Source: Auanema rhodensis | Lineage: Eukaryota > Nematoda > Chromadorea > Rhabditida > Rhabditidae | Reading direction: 5' to 3' | Length of the DNA: 64,000 nt | Assembly (NCBI GenBank): GCA_964057225.1 | Contig: OZ059899.1 | Coordinates: forward strand, 21,150,501-21,214,500 | Shown: positions 24,164-36,802 of the stretch, in pieces | How positions within the stretch are numbered: position 1 is the stretch's first letter | Layout: every line of letters starts with the position of its first letter | Notes under the pieces: generated by a model | The model's database searches: none | The model's input: only the letters and a program-made list of their open reading frames with translations | Told to the model about the DNA's origin: nothing | Position numbers and translations under genes: made by a program

Positions 24164-26269
24164 AGTATAGTGCATTCGATGCGGATTTTTAAGCTGCGTC
24201 GATCTGTATTATTAGATTTGCGCTAGCTTAAAAATGCACCGAGATATCAACTGATATAAGTTCACACTTATATCCTCGATTTTCACCCTGAAGAATTAAT
24301 TTTTTCGTTGAATAACATTGTCCATCGTCTTTGCCTTGAAAAAAGGAATCTAAAAACATCTACTTTTTGCTAAATTATTTTGAAATTTTTTGAAAAAATT
24401 TTTGTCAAAATGTTTTTGGAAGCAATGTTGAGTGTACATGGAAACTCAACATACACTAATGCATCATTTTTCAAACGATCATAACTAATTTTTGTATTAA
24501 GCGTTTCTCAAAGTAGTATAGTGCATTCGATGCGGATTTTTAAGCTGCGTCGATCTGTGTTATCAGATTTGCGCTAGCTTAAAAATGCACCGAGATATCA
24601 ACTGATATAAGTTCACACTTATATCCTCGATTTTCACCCTGAAGAATTAATTTTTTCGTTGAATAACATTGTCCATCGTCTTTGCCTTGAAAAAAGGAAT
24701 CTAAAAACATCTACTTTTTGCTAAATTATTTTGAAATTTTTTGAAAAAATTTTTGTCAAAATGTTTTTGGAAGCAATGTTGAGTGTACATGGAAACTCAA
24801 CGTACACTAATGCATCATTTTTCAAACGATCATAACTAATTTTTGCATTAAGCGTTTCTCAAAGTAGTATAGTGCATTCGATGCGGATTTTTAAGCTGCG
24901 TCGATCTGTGTTATCAGATTTGCGCTAGCTTAAAAATGCACCGAGATATCAACTGATATAAGTTCACACTTATATCCTCGATTTTCACCCTGAAGAATTA
25001 ATTTTTTCGTTGAATAACATTGTCCATCGTCTTTGCCTTGAAAAAAGGAATCTAAAAACATCTACTTTTTGCTAAATTATTTTGAAATTTTTTGAAAAAA
25101 TTTTTGTCAAAATGTTTTTGGAAGCAATGTTGACTGTACATGGAAACTCAACATACACTAATGCATCATTTTTCAAACGATCATAACTAATTTTTGTATT
25201 AAGCGTTTTTCAATGTAGTATAGTGCATTCGATGCGGATTTTTAAGCTGCGTCGATCTGTGTTATCAGATTTGCGCTAGCTTAAAAATGCACCGAGATAT
25301 CAACTGATATAAGTTCACACTTATATCCTCGATTTTCACCCTGAAGAATTAATTTTTTCGTTGAATAACATTGTCCATCGTCTTCGCCTTGAAAAAAGGA
25401 ATCTAAAAACATCTACTTTTTGCTAAATTATTTTGAAATTTTTTGAAAAAATTTTTGTCAAAATGTTTTTGGAAGCAATGTTGAGTGTACATGGAAACTC
25501 AACATACACTAATGCATCATTTTTCAAACGATCATAACTAATTTTTGTATTAAGCGTTTCTCAAAGTAGTATAGTGCATTCGATGCGGATTTTTAAGCTG
25601 CGTCGATCTGTGTTATCAGATTTGCGCTAGCTTAAAAATGCACCGAGATATCAACTAATATAAGTTCACACTTATATTCTCGATTTTCACCCTGAAGAAT
25701 CAATTTTTTCGTTGAATAACATTGTCCATCGTCTTTGCCTTGAAAAAAGGAATCTAAAAACATCTACTTTTTGCTAAATTATTTTGAAATTTTTCGAAAA
25801 AATTTTTGTCAAAATGTTTTTGGAAGCAATGTTGAGTGTACATGGAAACTCAACGTACACTAATGCATCATTTTTCAAACGATCATAACTAATTTTTGTA
25901 TTAAGCGTTTCTCAATGTAGTATAGTGCATTCGATGCGGATTTTTAAGCTGCGTCGATCTGTGTTATCAGATTTGCGCTAGCTTAAAAATGCACCGAGAT
26001 ATCAACTGATATAAGTTCACACTTATATCCTCGATTTTCACCCTGAAGAATTAATTTTTTCGTTGAATAACATTGTCCATCGTCTTTGCCTTGAAAAAAG
26101 GAATCTAAAAACATCTACTTTTTGCTAAATTATTTTGAAATTTTTCGAAAAAATTTTTGTCAAAATGTTTTTGGAAGCAATGTTGAGTGTACATGGAAAC
26201 TCAACGTACACTAATGCATCATTTTTCAAACGATCATAACTAATTTTTGTATTAAGCGTTTCTCAATAT
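24164..26269. repeat. 6-monomer unit, one copy of the 1053-bp module
   Basis: Monomers start at 24164, 24515, 24866, 25217, 25568 and 25919. The three from 24866 to 25918 form the module: gactgtac monomer, cttcgcc monomer, and aatataagt/acttatatt monomer ending ctcaatg. In this copy the second module monomer still reads caccctgaag rather than cacattgaag, and the third has gaatcaatttt. Confidence 0.88.
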
Positions 26270-28726
26270 AGTATAGTGCATTCGATGCGGATTTTTAAGC
26301 TGCGTCGATCTGTATTATTAGATTTGCGCTAGCTTAAAAATGCACCGAGATATCAACTGATATAAGTTCACACTTATATCCTCGATTTTCACCCTGAAGA
26401 ATTAATTTTTTCGTTGAATAACATTGTCCATCGTCTTTGCCTTGAAAAAAGGAATCTAAAAACATCTACTTTTTGCTAAATTATTTTGAAATTTTTTGAA
26501 AAAATTTTTGTCAAAATGTTTTTGGAAGCAATGTTGAGTGTACATGGAAACTCAACATACACTAATGCATCATTTTTCAAACGATCATAACTAATTTTTG
26601 TATTAAGCGTTTCTCAAAGTAGTATAGTGCATTCGATGCGGATTTTTAAGCTGCGTCGATCTGTGTTATCAGATTTGCGCTAGCTTAAAAATGCACCGAG
26701 ATATCAACTGATATAAGTTCACACTTATATCCTCGATTTTCACCCTGAAGAATTAATTTTTTCGTTGAATAACATTGTCCATCGTCTTTGCCTTGAAAAA
26801 AGGAATCTAAAAACATCTACTTTTTGCTAAATTATTTTGAAATTTTTTGAAAAAATTTTTGTCAAAATGTTTTTGGAAGCAATGTTGAGTGTACATGGAA
26901 ACTCAACGTACACTAATGCATCATTTTTCAAACGATCATAACTAATTTTTGCATTAAGCGTTTCTCAAAGTAGTATAGTGCATTCGATGCGGATTTTTAA
27001 GCTGCGTCGATCTGTGTTATCAGATTTGCGCTAGCTTAAAAATGCACCGAGATATCAACTGATATAAGTTCACACTTATATCCTCGATTTTCACCCTGAA
27101 GAATTAATTTTTTCGTTGAATAACATTGTCCATCGTCTTTGCCTTGAAAAAAGGAATCTAAAAACATCTACTTTTTGCTAAATTATTTTGAAATTTTTTG
27201 AAAAAATTTTTGTCAAAATGTTTTTGGAAGCAATGTTGACTGTACATGGAAACTCAACATACACTAATGCATCATTTTTCAAACGATCATAACTAATTTT
27301 TGTATTAAGCGTTTTTCAATGTAGTATAGTGCATTCGATGCGGATTTTTAAGCTGCGTCGATCTGTGTTATCAGATTTGCGCTAGCTTAAAAATGCACCG
27401 AGATATCAACTGATATAAGTTCACACTTATATCCTCGATTTTCACATTGAAGAATTAATTTTTTCGTTGAATAACATTGTCCATCGTCTTCGCCTTGAAA
27501 AAAGGAATCTAAAAACATCTACTTTTTGCTAAATTATTTTGAAATTTTTTGAAAAAATTTTTGTCAAAATGTTTTTGGAAGCAATGTTGAGTGTACATGG
27601 AAACTCAACATACACTAATGCATCATTTTTCAAACGATCATAACTAATTTTTGTATTAAGCGTTTCTCAAAGTAGTATAGTGCATTCGATGCGGATTTTT
27701 AAGCTGCGTCGATCTGTGTTATCAGATTTGCGCTAGCTTAAAAATGCACCGAGATATCAACTGATATAAGTTCACACTTATATCCTCGATTTTCACCCTG
27801 AAGAATTAATTTTTTCGTTGAATTACATTGTCCATCGTCTTTGCCTTGAAAAAAGGAATCTAAAAACATCTACTTTTTGCTAAATTATTTTGAAATTTTT
27901 TGAAAAAATTTTTGTCAAAATGTTTTTGGAAGCAATGTTGACTGTACATGGAAACTCAACATACACTAATGCATCATTTTTCAAACGATCATAACTAATT
28001 TTTGTATTAAGCGTTTTTCAATGTAGTATAGTGCATTCGATGCGGATTTTTAAGCTGCGTCGATCTGTGTTATCAGATTTGCGCTAGCTTAAAAATGCAC
28101 CGAGATATCAACTGATATAAGTTCACACTTATATCCTCGATTTTCACCCTGAAGAACTAATTTTTTCGTTGAATAACATTGTCCATCGTCTTTGCCTTGA
28201 AAAAAGGAATCTAAAAACATCTACTTTTTGCTAAATTATTTTGAAATTTTTCGAAAAAATTTTTGTCAAAATGTTTTTGGAAGCAATGTTGAGTGTACAT
28301 GGAAACTCAACGTACACTAATGCATCATTTTTCAAACGATCATAACTAATTTTTGTATTAAGCGTTTCTCAATGTAGTATAGTGCATTCGATGCGGATTT
28401 TTAAGCTGCGTCGATCTGTGTTATCAGATTTGCGCTAGCTTAAAAATGCACCGAGATATCAACTGATATAAGTTCACACTTATATCCTCGATTTTCACCC
28501 TGAAGAATTAATTTTTTCGTTGAATAACATTGTCCATCGTCTTTGCCTTGAAAAAAGGAATCTAAAAACATCTACTTTTTGCTAAATTATTTTGAAATTT
28601 TTCGAAAAAATTTTTGTCAAAATGTTTTTGGAAGCAATGTTGAGTGTACATGGAAACTCAACGTACACTAATGCATCATTTTTCAAACGATCATAACTAA
28701 TTTTTGTATTAAGCGTTTCTCAATAT
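26270..28726. repeat. 7-monomer unit, 2457 bp
   Basis: Monomers start at 26270, 26621, 26972, 27323, 27674, 28025 and 28376. The first four follow the common order, including cacattgaag at 27443. The fifth is a second gactgtac monomer with a private aattacattg, and the sixth has gaactaat and is C-type. The aatataagt monomer is missing from its usual place, so the unit looks like a recombinant rather than a simple step in the 6-9-12 series. Confidence 0.86.
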
Positions 28727-31700
28727 AGTATAGTGCATTCGATGCGGATTTTTAAGCTGCGTCGATCTGTATTATTAGATTTGCGCTAGCTTAAAAATGC
28801 ACCGAGATATCAACTGATATAAGTTCACACTTATATCCTCGATTTTCACCCTGAAGAATTAATTTTTTCGTTGAATAACATTGTCCATCGTCTTTGCCTT
28901 GAAAAAAGGAATCTAAAAACATCTACTTTTTGCTAAATTATTTTGAAATTTTTTGAAAAAATTTTTGTCAAAATGTTTTTGGAAGCAATGTTGAGTGTAC
29001 ATGGAAACTCAACATACACTAATGCATCATTTTTCAAACGATCATAACTAATTTTTGTATTAAGCGTTTCTCAAAGTAGTATAGTGCATTCGATGCGGAT
29101 TTTTAAGCTGCGTCGATCTGTGTTATCAGATTTGCGCTAGCTTAAAAATGCACCGAGATATCAACTGATATAAGTTCACACTTATATCCTCGATTTTCAC
29201 CCTGAAGAATTAATTTTTTCGTTGAATAACATTGTCCATCGTCTTTGCCTTGAAAAAAGGAATCTAAAAACATCTACTTTTTGCTAAATTATTTTGAAAT
29301 TTTTTGAAAAAATTTTTGTCAAAATGTTTTTGGAAGCAATGTTGAGTGTACATGGAAACTCAACGTACACTAATGCATCATTTTTCAAACGATCATAACT
29401 AATTTTTGCATTAAGCGTTTCTCAAAGTAGTATAGTGCATTCGATGCGGATTTTTAAGCTGCGTCGATCTGTGTTATCAGATTTGCGCTAGCTTAAAAAT
29501 GCACCGAGATATCAACTGATATAAGTTCACACTTATATCCTCGATTTTCACCCTGAAGAATTAATTTTTTCGTTGAATAACATTGTCCATCGTCTTTGCC
29601 TTGAAAAAAGGAATCTAAAAACATCTACTTTTTGCTAAATTATTTTGAAATTTTTTGAAAAAATTTTTGTCAAAATGTTTTTGGAAGCAATGTTGACTGT
29701 ACATGGAAACTCAACATACACTAATGCATCATTTTTCAAACGATCATAACTAATTTTTGTATTAAGCGTTTTTCAATGTAGTATAGTGCATTCGATGCGG
29801 ATTTTTAAGCTGCGTCGATCTGTGTTATCAGATTTGCGCTAGCTTAAAAATGCACCGAGATATCAACTGATATAAGTTCACACTTATATCCTCGATTTTC
29901 ACATTGAAGAATTAATTTTTTCGTTGAATAACATTGTCCATCGTCTTCGCCTTGAAAAAAGGAATCTAAAAACATCTACTTTTTGCTAAATTATTTTGAA
30001 ATTTTTTGAAAAAATTTTTGTCAAAATGTTTTTGGAAGCAATGTTGAGTGTACATGGAAACTCAACATACACTAATGCATCATTTTTCAAACGATCATAA
30101 CTAATTTTTGTATTAAGCGTTTCTCAAAGTAGTATAGTGCATTCGATGCGGATTTTTAAGCTGCGTCGATCTGTGTTATCAGATTTGCGCTAGCTTAAAA
30201 ATGCACCGAGATATCAACTAATATAAGTTCACACTTATATTCTCGATTTTCACCCTGAAGAATTAATTTTTTCGTTGAATAACATTGTCCATCGTCTTTG
30301 CCTTGAAAAAAGGAATCTAAAAACATCTACTTTTTGCTAAATTATTTTGAAATTTTTCGAAAAAATTTTTGTCAAAATGTTTTTGGAAGCAATGTTGAGT
30401 GTACATGGAAACTCAACGTACACTAATGCATCATTTTTCAAACGATCATAACTAATTTTTGTATTAAGCGTTTCTCAATGTAGTATAGTGCATTCGATGC
30501 GGATTTTTAAGCTGCGTCGATCTGTGTTATCAGATTTGCGCTAGCTTAAAAATGCACCGAGATATCAACTGATATAAGTTCACACTTATATCCTCGATTT
30601 TCACCCTGAAGAATTAATTTTTTCGTTGAATAACATTGTCCATCGTCTTTGCCTTGAAAAAAGGAATCTAAAAACATCTACTTTTTGCTAAATTATTTTG
30701 AAATTTTTTGAAAAAATTTTTGTCAAAATGTTTTTGGAAGCAATGTTGACTGTACATGGAAACTCAACATACACTAATGCATCATTTTTCAAACGATCAT
30801 AACTAATTTTTGTATTAAGCGTTTTTCAATGTAGTATAGTGCATTCGATGCGGATTTTTAAGCTGCGTCGATCTGTGTTATCAGATTTGCGCTAGCTTAA
30901 AAATGCACCGAGATATCAACTGATATAAGTTCACACTTATATCCTCGATTTTCACATTGAAGAATTAATTTTTTCGTTGAATAACATTGTCCATCGTCTT
31001 CGCCTTGAAAAAAGGAATCTAAAACCATCTACTTTTTGCTAAATTATTTTGAAATTTTTTGAAAAAATTTTTGTCAAAATGTTTTTGGAAGCAATGTTGA
31101 GTGTACATGGAAACTCAACATACACTAATGCATCATTTTTCAAACGATCATAACTAATTTTTGTATTAAGCGTTTCTCAAAGTAGTATAGTGCATTCGAT
31201 GCGGATTTTTAAGCTGCGTCGATCTGTGTTATCAGATTTGCGCTAGCTTAAAAATGCACCGAGATATCAACTAATATAAGTTCACACTTATATTCTCGAT
31301 TTTCACCCTGAAGAATTAATTTTTTCGTTGAATAACATTGTCCATCGTCTTTGCCTTGAAAAAAGGAATCTAAAAACATCTACTTTTTGCTAAATTATTT
31401 TGAAATTTTTCGAAAAAATTTTTGTCAAAATGTTTTTGGAAGCAATGTTGAGTGTACATGGAAACTCAACGTACACTAATGCATCATTTTTCAAACGATC
31501 ATAACTAATTTTTGTATTAAGCGTTTCTCAATGTAGTATAGTGCATTCGATGCGGATTTTTAAGCTGCGTCGATCTGTGTTATCAGATTTGCGCTAGCTT
31601 AAAAATGCACCGAGATATCAACTGATATAAGTTCACACTTATATCCTCGATTTTCACCCTGAAGAATTAATTTTTTCGTTGAATAACATTGTCCATCGTC

Positions 31701-31885
31701 TTTGCCTTGAAAAAAGGAATCTAAAAACATCTACTTTTTGCTAAATTATTTTGAAATTTTTCGAAAAAATTTTTGTCAAAATGTTTTTGGAAGCAATGTT
31801 GAGTGTACATGGAAACTCAACGTACACTAATGCATCATTTTTCAAACGATCATAACTAATTTTTGTATTAAGCGTTTCTCAATAT
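28727..31885. repeat. 9-monomer unit, two copies of the 1053-bp module
   Basis: Starts run every 351 bp from 28727 to 31535. Module copies are 29429-30481 and 30482-31534. Each has gactgtac (29693, 30748), then cacattgaag with cttcgcc (29900, 30953), then aatataagt/acttatatt and a ctcaatg end. A private aaaaccatct lies near 31023. The flanking monomers match those of the 6- and 12-monomer units. Confidence 0.9.
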
Positions 31886-33640
31886 AGTATAGTGCATTCG
31901 ATGCGGATTTTTAAGCTGCGTCGATCTGTATTATTAGATTTGCGCTAGCTTAAAAATGCACCGAGATATCAACTGATATAAGTTCACACTTATATCCTCG
32001 ATTTTCACCCTGAAGAATTAATTTTTTCGTTGAATAACATTGTCCATCGTCTTTGCCTTGAAAAAAGGAATCTAAAAACATCTACTTTTTGCTAAATTAT
32101 TTTGAAATTTTTTGAAAAAATTTTTGTCAAAATGTTTTTGGAAGCAATGTTGAGTGTACATGGAAACTCAACATACACTAATGCATCATTTTTCAAACGA
32201 TCATAACTAATTTTTGTATTAAGCGTTTCTCAAAGTAGTATAGTGCATTCGATGCGGATTTTTAAGCTGCGTCGATCTGTGTTATCAGATTTGCGCTAGC
32301 TTAAAAATGCACCGAGATATCAACTGATATAAGTTCACACTTATATCCTCGATTTTCACCCTGAAGAATTAATTTTTTCGTTGAATAACATTGTCCATCG
32401 TCTTTGCCTTGAAAAAAGGAATCTAAAAACATCTACTTTTTGCTAAATTATTTTGAAATTTTTTGAAAAAATTTTTGTCAAAATGTTTTTGGAAGCAATG
32501 TTGAGTGTACATGGAAACTCAACGTACACTAATGCATCATTTTTCAAACGATCATAACTAATTTTTGCATTAAGCGTTTCTCAAAGTAGTATAGTGCATT
32601 CGATGCGGATTTTTAAGCTGCGTCGATCTGTGTTATCAGATTTGCGCTAGCTTAAAAATGCACCGAGATATCAACTGATATAAGTTCACACATATATCCT
32701 CGATTTTCACCCTGAAGAATTAATTTTTTCGTTGAATAACATTGTCCATCGTCTTTGCCTTGAAAAAAGGAATCTAAAAACATCTACTTTTTGCTAAATT
32801 ATTTTGAAATTTTTTGAAAAAATTTTTGTCAAAATGTTTTTGGAAGCAATGTTGACTGTACATGGAAACTCAACATACACTAATGCATCATTTTTCAAAC
32901 GATCATAACTAATTTTTGTATTAAGCGTTTCTCAAAGTAGTATAGTGCATTCGATGCGGATTTTTAAGCTGCGTCGATCTGTGTTATCAGATTTGCGCTA
33001 GCTTAAAAATGCACCGAGATATCAACTAATATAAGTTCACACTTATATTCTCGATTTTCACCCTGAAGAATTAATTTTTTCGTTGAATAACATTGTCCAT
33101 CGTCTTTGCCTTGAAAAAAGGAATCTAAAAACATCTACTTTTTGCTAAATTATTTTGAAATTTTTCGAAAAAATTTTTGTCAAAATGTTTTTGGAAGCAA
33201 TGTTGAGTGTACATGGAAACTCAACGTACACTAATGCATCATTTTTCAAACGATCATAACTAATTTTTGTATTAAGCGTTTCTCAATGTAGTATAGTGCA
33301 TTCGATGCGGATTTTTAAGCTGCGTCGATCTGTGTTATCAGATTTGCGCTAGCTTAAAAATGCACCGAGATATCAACTGATATAAGTTCACACTTATATC
33401 CTCGATTTTCACCCTGAAGAATTAATTTTTTCGTTGAATAACATTGTCCATCGTCTTTGCCTTGAAAAAAGGAATCTAAAAACATCTACTTTTTGCTAAA
33501 TTATTTTGAAATTTTTCGAAAAAATTTTTGTCAAAATGTTTTTGGAAGCAATGTTGAGTGTACATGGAAACTCAACGTACACTAATGCATCATTTTTCAA
33601 ACGATCATAACTAATTTTTGTATTAAGCGTTTCTCAATAT
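31886..33640. repeat. 5-monomer unit, 1755 bp
   Basis: Starts at 31886, 32237, 32588, 32939 and 33290. The third monomer carries cacatatatcc, gactgtac and a ctcaaag end, and no cacattgaag monomer follows. The fourth is the aatataagt/acttatatt type. This is the unit with the cacattgaag step deleted. Confidence 0.86.
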
Positions 33641-36100
33641 AGTATAGTGCATTCGATGCGGATTTTTAAGCTGCGTCGATCTGTATTATTAGATTTGCGC
33701 TAGCTTAAAAATGCACCGAGATATCAACTGATATAAGTTCACACTTATATCCTCGATTTTCACCCTGAAGAATTAATTTTTTCGTTGAATAACATTGTCC
33801 ATCGTCTTTGCCTTGAAAAAAGGAATCTAAAAACATCTACTTTTTGCTAAATTATTTTGAAATTTTTTGAAAAAATTTTTGTCAAAATGTTTTTGGAAGC
33901 AATGTTGAGTGTACATGGAAACTCAACATACACTAATGCATCATTTTTCAAACGATCATAACTAATTTTTGTATTAAGCGTTTCTCAAAGTAGTATAGTG
34001 CATTCGATGCGGATTTTTAAGCTGCGTCGATCTGTGTTATCAGATTTGCGCTAGCTTAAAAATGCACCGAGATATCAACTGATATAAGTTCACACTTATA
34101 TCCTCGATTTTCACCCTGAAGAATTAATTTTTTCGTTGAATAACATTGTCCATCGTCTTTGCCTTGAAAAAAGGAATCTAAAAACATCTACTTTTTGCTA
34201 AATTATTTTGAAATTTTTTGAAAAAATTTTTGTCAAAATGTTTTTGGAAGCAATGTTGAGTGTACATGGAAACTCAACGTACACTAATGCATCATTTTTC
34301 AAACGATCATAACTAATTTTTGCATTAAGCGTTTCTCAAAGTAGTATAGTGCATTCGATGCGGATTTTTAAGCTGCGTCGATCTGTGTTATCAGATTTGC
34401 GCTAGCTTAAAAATGCACCGAGATATCAACTGATATAAGTTCACACATATATCCTCGATTTTCACCCTGAAGAATTAATTTTTTCGTTGAATAACATTGT
34501 CCATCGTCTTTGCCTTGAAAAAAGGAATCTAAAAACATCTACTTTTTGCTAAATTATTTTGAAATTTTTTGAAAAAATTTTTGTCAAAATGTTTTTGGAA
34601 GCAATGTTGAGTGTACATGGAAACTCAACATACACTAATGCATCATTTTTCAAACGATCATAACTAATTTTTGTATTAAGCGTTTCTCAAAGTAGTATAG
34701 TGCATTCGATGCGGATTTTTAAGCTGCGTCGATCTGTGTTATCAGATTTGCGCTAGCTTAAAAATGCACCGAGATATCAACTGATATAAGTTCACACTTA
34801 TATCCTCGATTTTCACCCTGAAGAACTAATTTTTTCGTTGAATAACATTGTCCATCGTCTTTGCCTTGAAAAAAGGAATCTAAAAACATCTACTTTTTGC
34901 TAAATTATTTTGAATTTTTTCGAAAAAAAATTTTTGTCAAAATGTTTTTGGAAGCAATGTTGAGTGTACATGGAAACTCAACATACACTAAGGCATCATT
35001 TTTCAAACGATCATAACGAATTTTTATATTAAGCGTTTCTCAATGTAGTATAGTGCATTCGATGCGAATTTTTAAGCTGCGTCGATCTGTGTTATCAGAT
35101 TTGCGCTAGCTAAAAAATGCACCGAGATATCAACTGATATAAGTTCACACTTATATCCTCGATTTTCACCCTGAAGAATTAATTTTTTCGTTGAATAACA
35201 TTGTCCATCGTCTTTGCCTTGAAAAAAGGAATCTAAAAACATCTACTTTTTGCTAAATTATTTTGAATTTTTTCGAAAAAAATTTTTGTCAAAATGTTTT
35301 TGGAAGCAATGTTGAGTGTACATGGAAACTCAACGTACACTAAGGCATCATTTTTCAAACGATCATAACTAATTTTTGTATTAAGCGTTTCTCAAAGTAG
35401 TATAGTGCATTCGATGCGGATTTTTAAGCTGCGTCGATCTGTGTTATCAGATTTGCGCTAGCTTAAAAATGCACCGAGATATCAACTGATATAAGTTCAC
35501 ACTTATATCCTCGATTTTCACCCTGAAGAATTAATTTTTTCGTTGAATAACATTGTCCATCGTCTTTGCCTTGAAAAAAGGAATCTAAAAACATCTACTT
35601 TTTGCTAAATTATTTTGAAATTTTTTGAAAAAATTTTTGTCAAAATGTTTTTGGAAGCAATGTTGAGTGTACATGGAAACTCAACGTACACTAATGCATC
35701 ATTTTTCAAACGATCATAACTAATTTTTGCATTAAGCGTTTCTCAAAGTAGTATAGTGCATTCGATGCGGATTTTTAAGCTGCGTCGATCTGTGTTATCA
35801 GATTTGCGCTAGCTTAAAAATGCACCGAGATATCAACTGATATAAGTTCACACATATATCCTCGATTTTCACCCTGAAGAATTAATTTTTTCATTGAATA
35901 ACATTGTCCATCGTCTTTGCCTTGAAAAAAGGAATCTAAAAACATCTACTTTTTGCTAAATTATTTTGAAATTTTTTGAAAAAATTTTTGTCAAAATGTT
36001 TTTGGAAGCAATGTTGACTGTACATGGAAACTCAACATACACTAATGCATCATTTTTCAAACGATCATAACTAATTTTTGTATTAAGCGTTTCTCAATAT
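33641..36100. repeat. 7-monomer unit with D-type insertion, 2460 bp
   Basis: Starts at 33641, 33992, 34343, 34694, 35048, 35399 and 35750 (the 34694 and 35048 monomers are D-type and longer). Distinctive marks are gctagctaaaaaatg near 35107 and ttttttcattgaat near 35888. From about 34512 to 36230 this sequence repeats at 42237-43955 at a distance of 7725 bp. Confidence 0.87.
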
Positions 36101-36802
36101 AGTATAGTGCATTCGATGCGGATTTTTAAGCTGCGTCGATCTGTATTATTAGATTTGCGCTAGCTTAAAAATGCACCGAGATATCAACTGATATAAGTTC
36201 ACACTTATATCCTCGATTTTCACCCTGAAGAACTAATTTTTTCGTTGAATAACATTGTCCATCGTCTTTGCCTTGAAAAAAGGAATCTAAAAACATCTAC
36301 TTTTTGCTAAATTATTTTGAAATTTTTCGAAAAAATTTTTGTCAAAATGTTTTTGGAAGCAATGTTGAGTGTACATGGAAACTCAACGTACACTAATGCA
36401 TCATTTTTCAAACGATCATAACTAATTTTTGTATTAAGCGTTTCTCAATGTAGTATAGTGCATTCGATGCGGATTTTTAAGCTGCGTCGATCTGTGTTAT
36501 CAGATTTGCGCTAGCTTAAAAATGCACCGAGATATCAACTGATATAAGTTCACACTTATATCCTCGATTTTCACCCTGAAGAATTAATTTTTTCGTTGAA
36601 TAACATTGTCCATCGTCTTTGCCTTGAAAAAAGGAATCTAAAAACATCTACTTTTTGCTAAATTATTTTGAAATTTTTCGAAAAAATTTTTGTCAAAATG
36701 TTTTTGGAAGCAATGTTGAGTGTACATGGAAACTCAACGTACACTAATGCATCATTTTTCAAACGATCATAACTAATTTTTGTATTAAGCGTTTCTCAAT
36801 AT
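36101..36802. repeat. 2-monomer unit, 702 bp
   Basis: One gaactaat, C-type TATTATTAG monomer ending ctcaatg, and one C-type monomer ending ctcaatata. It equals the last two monomers of the 26270 unit in type order, fused behind a TATTATTAG front. Confidence 0.85.
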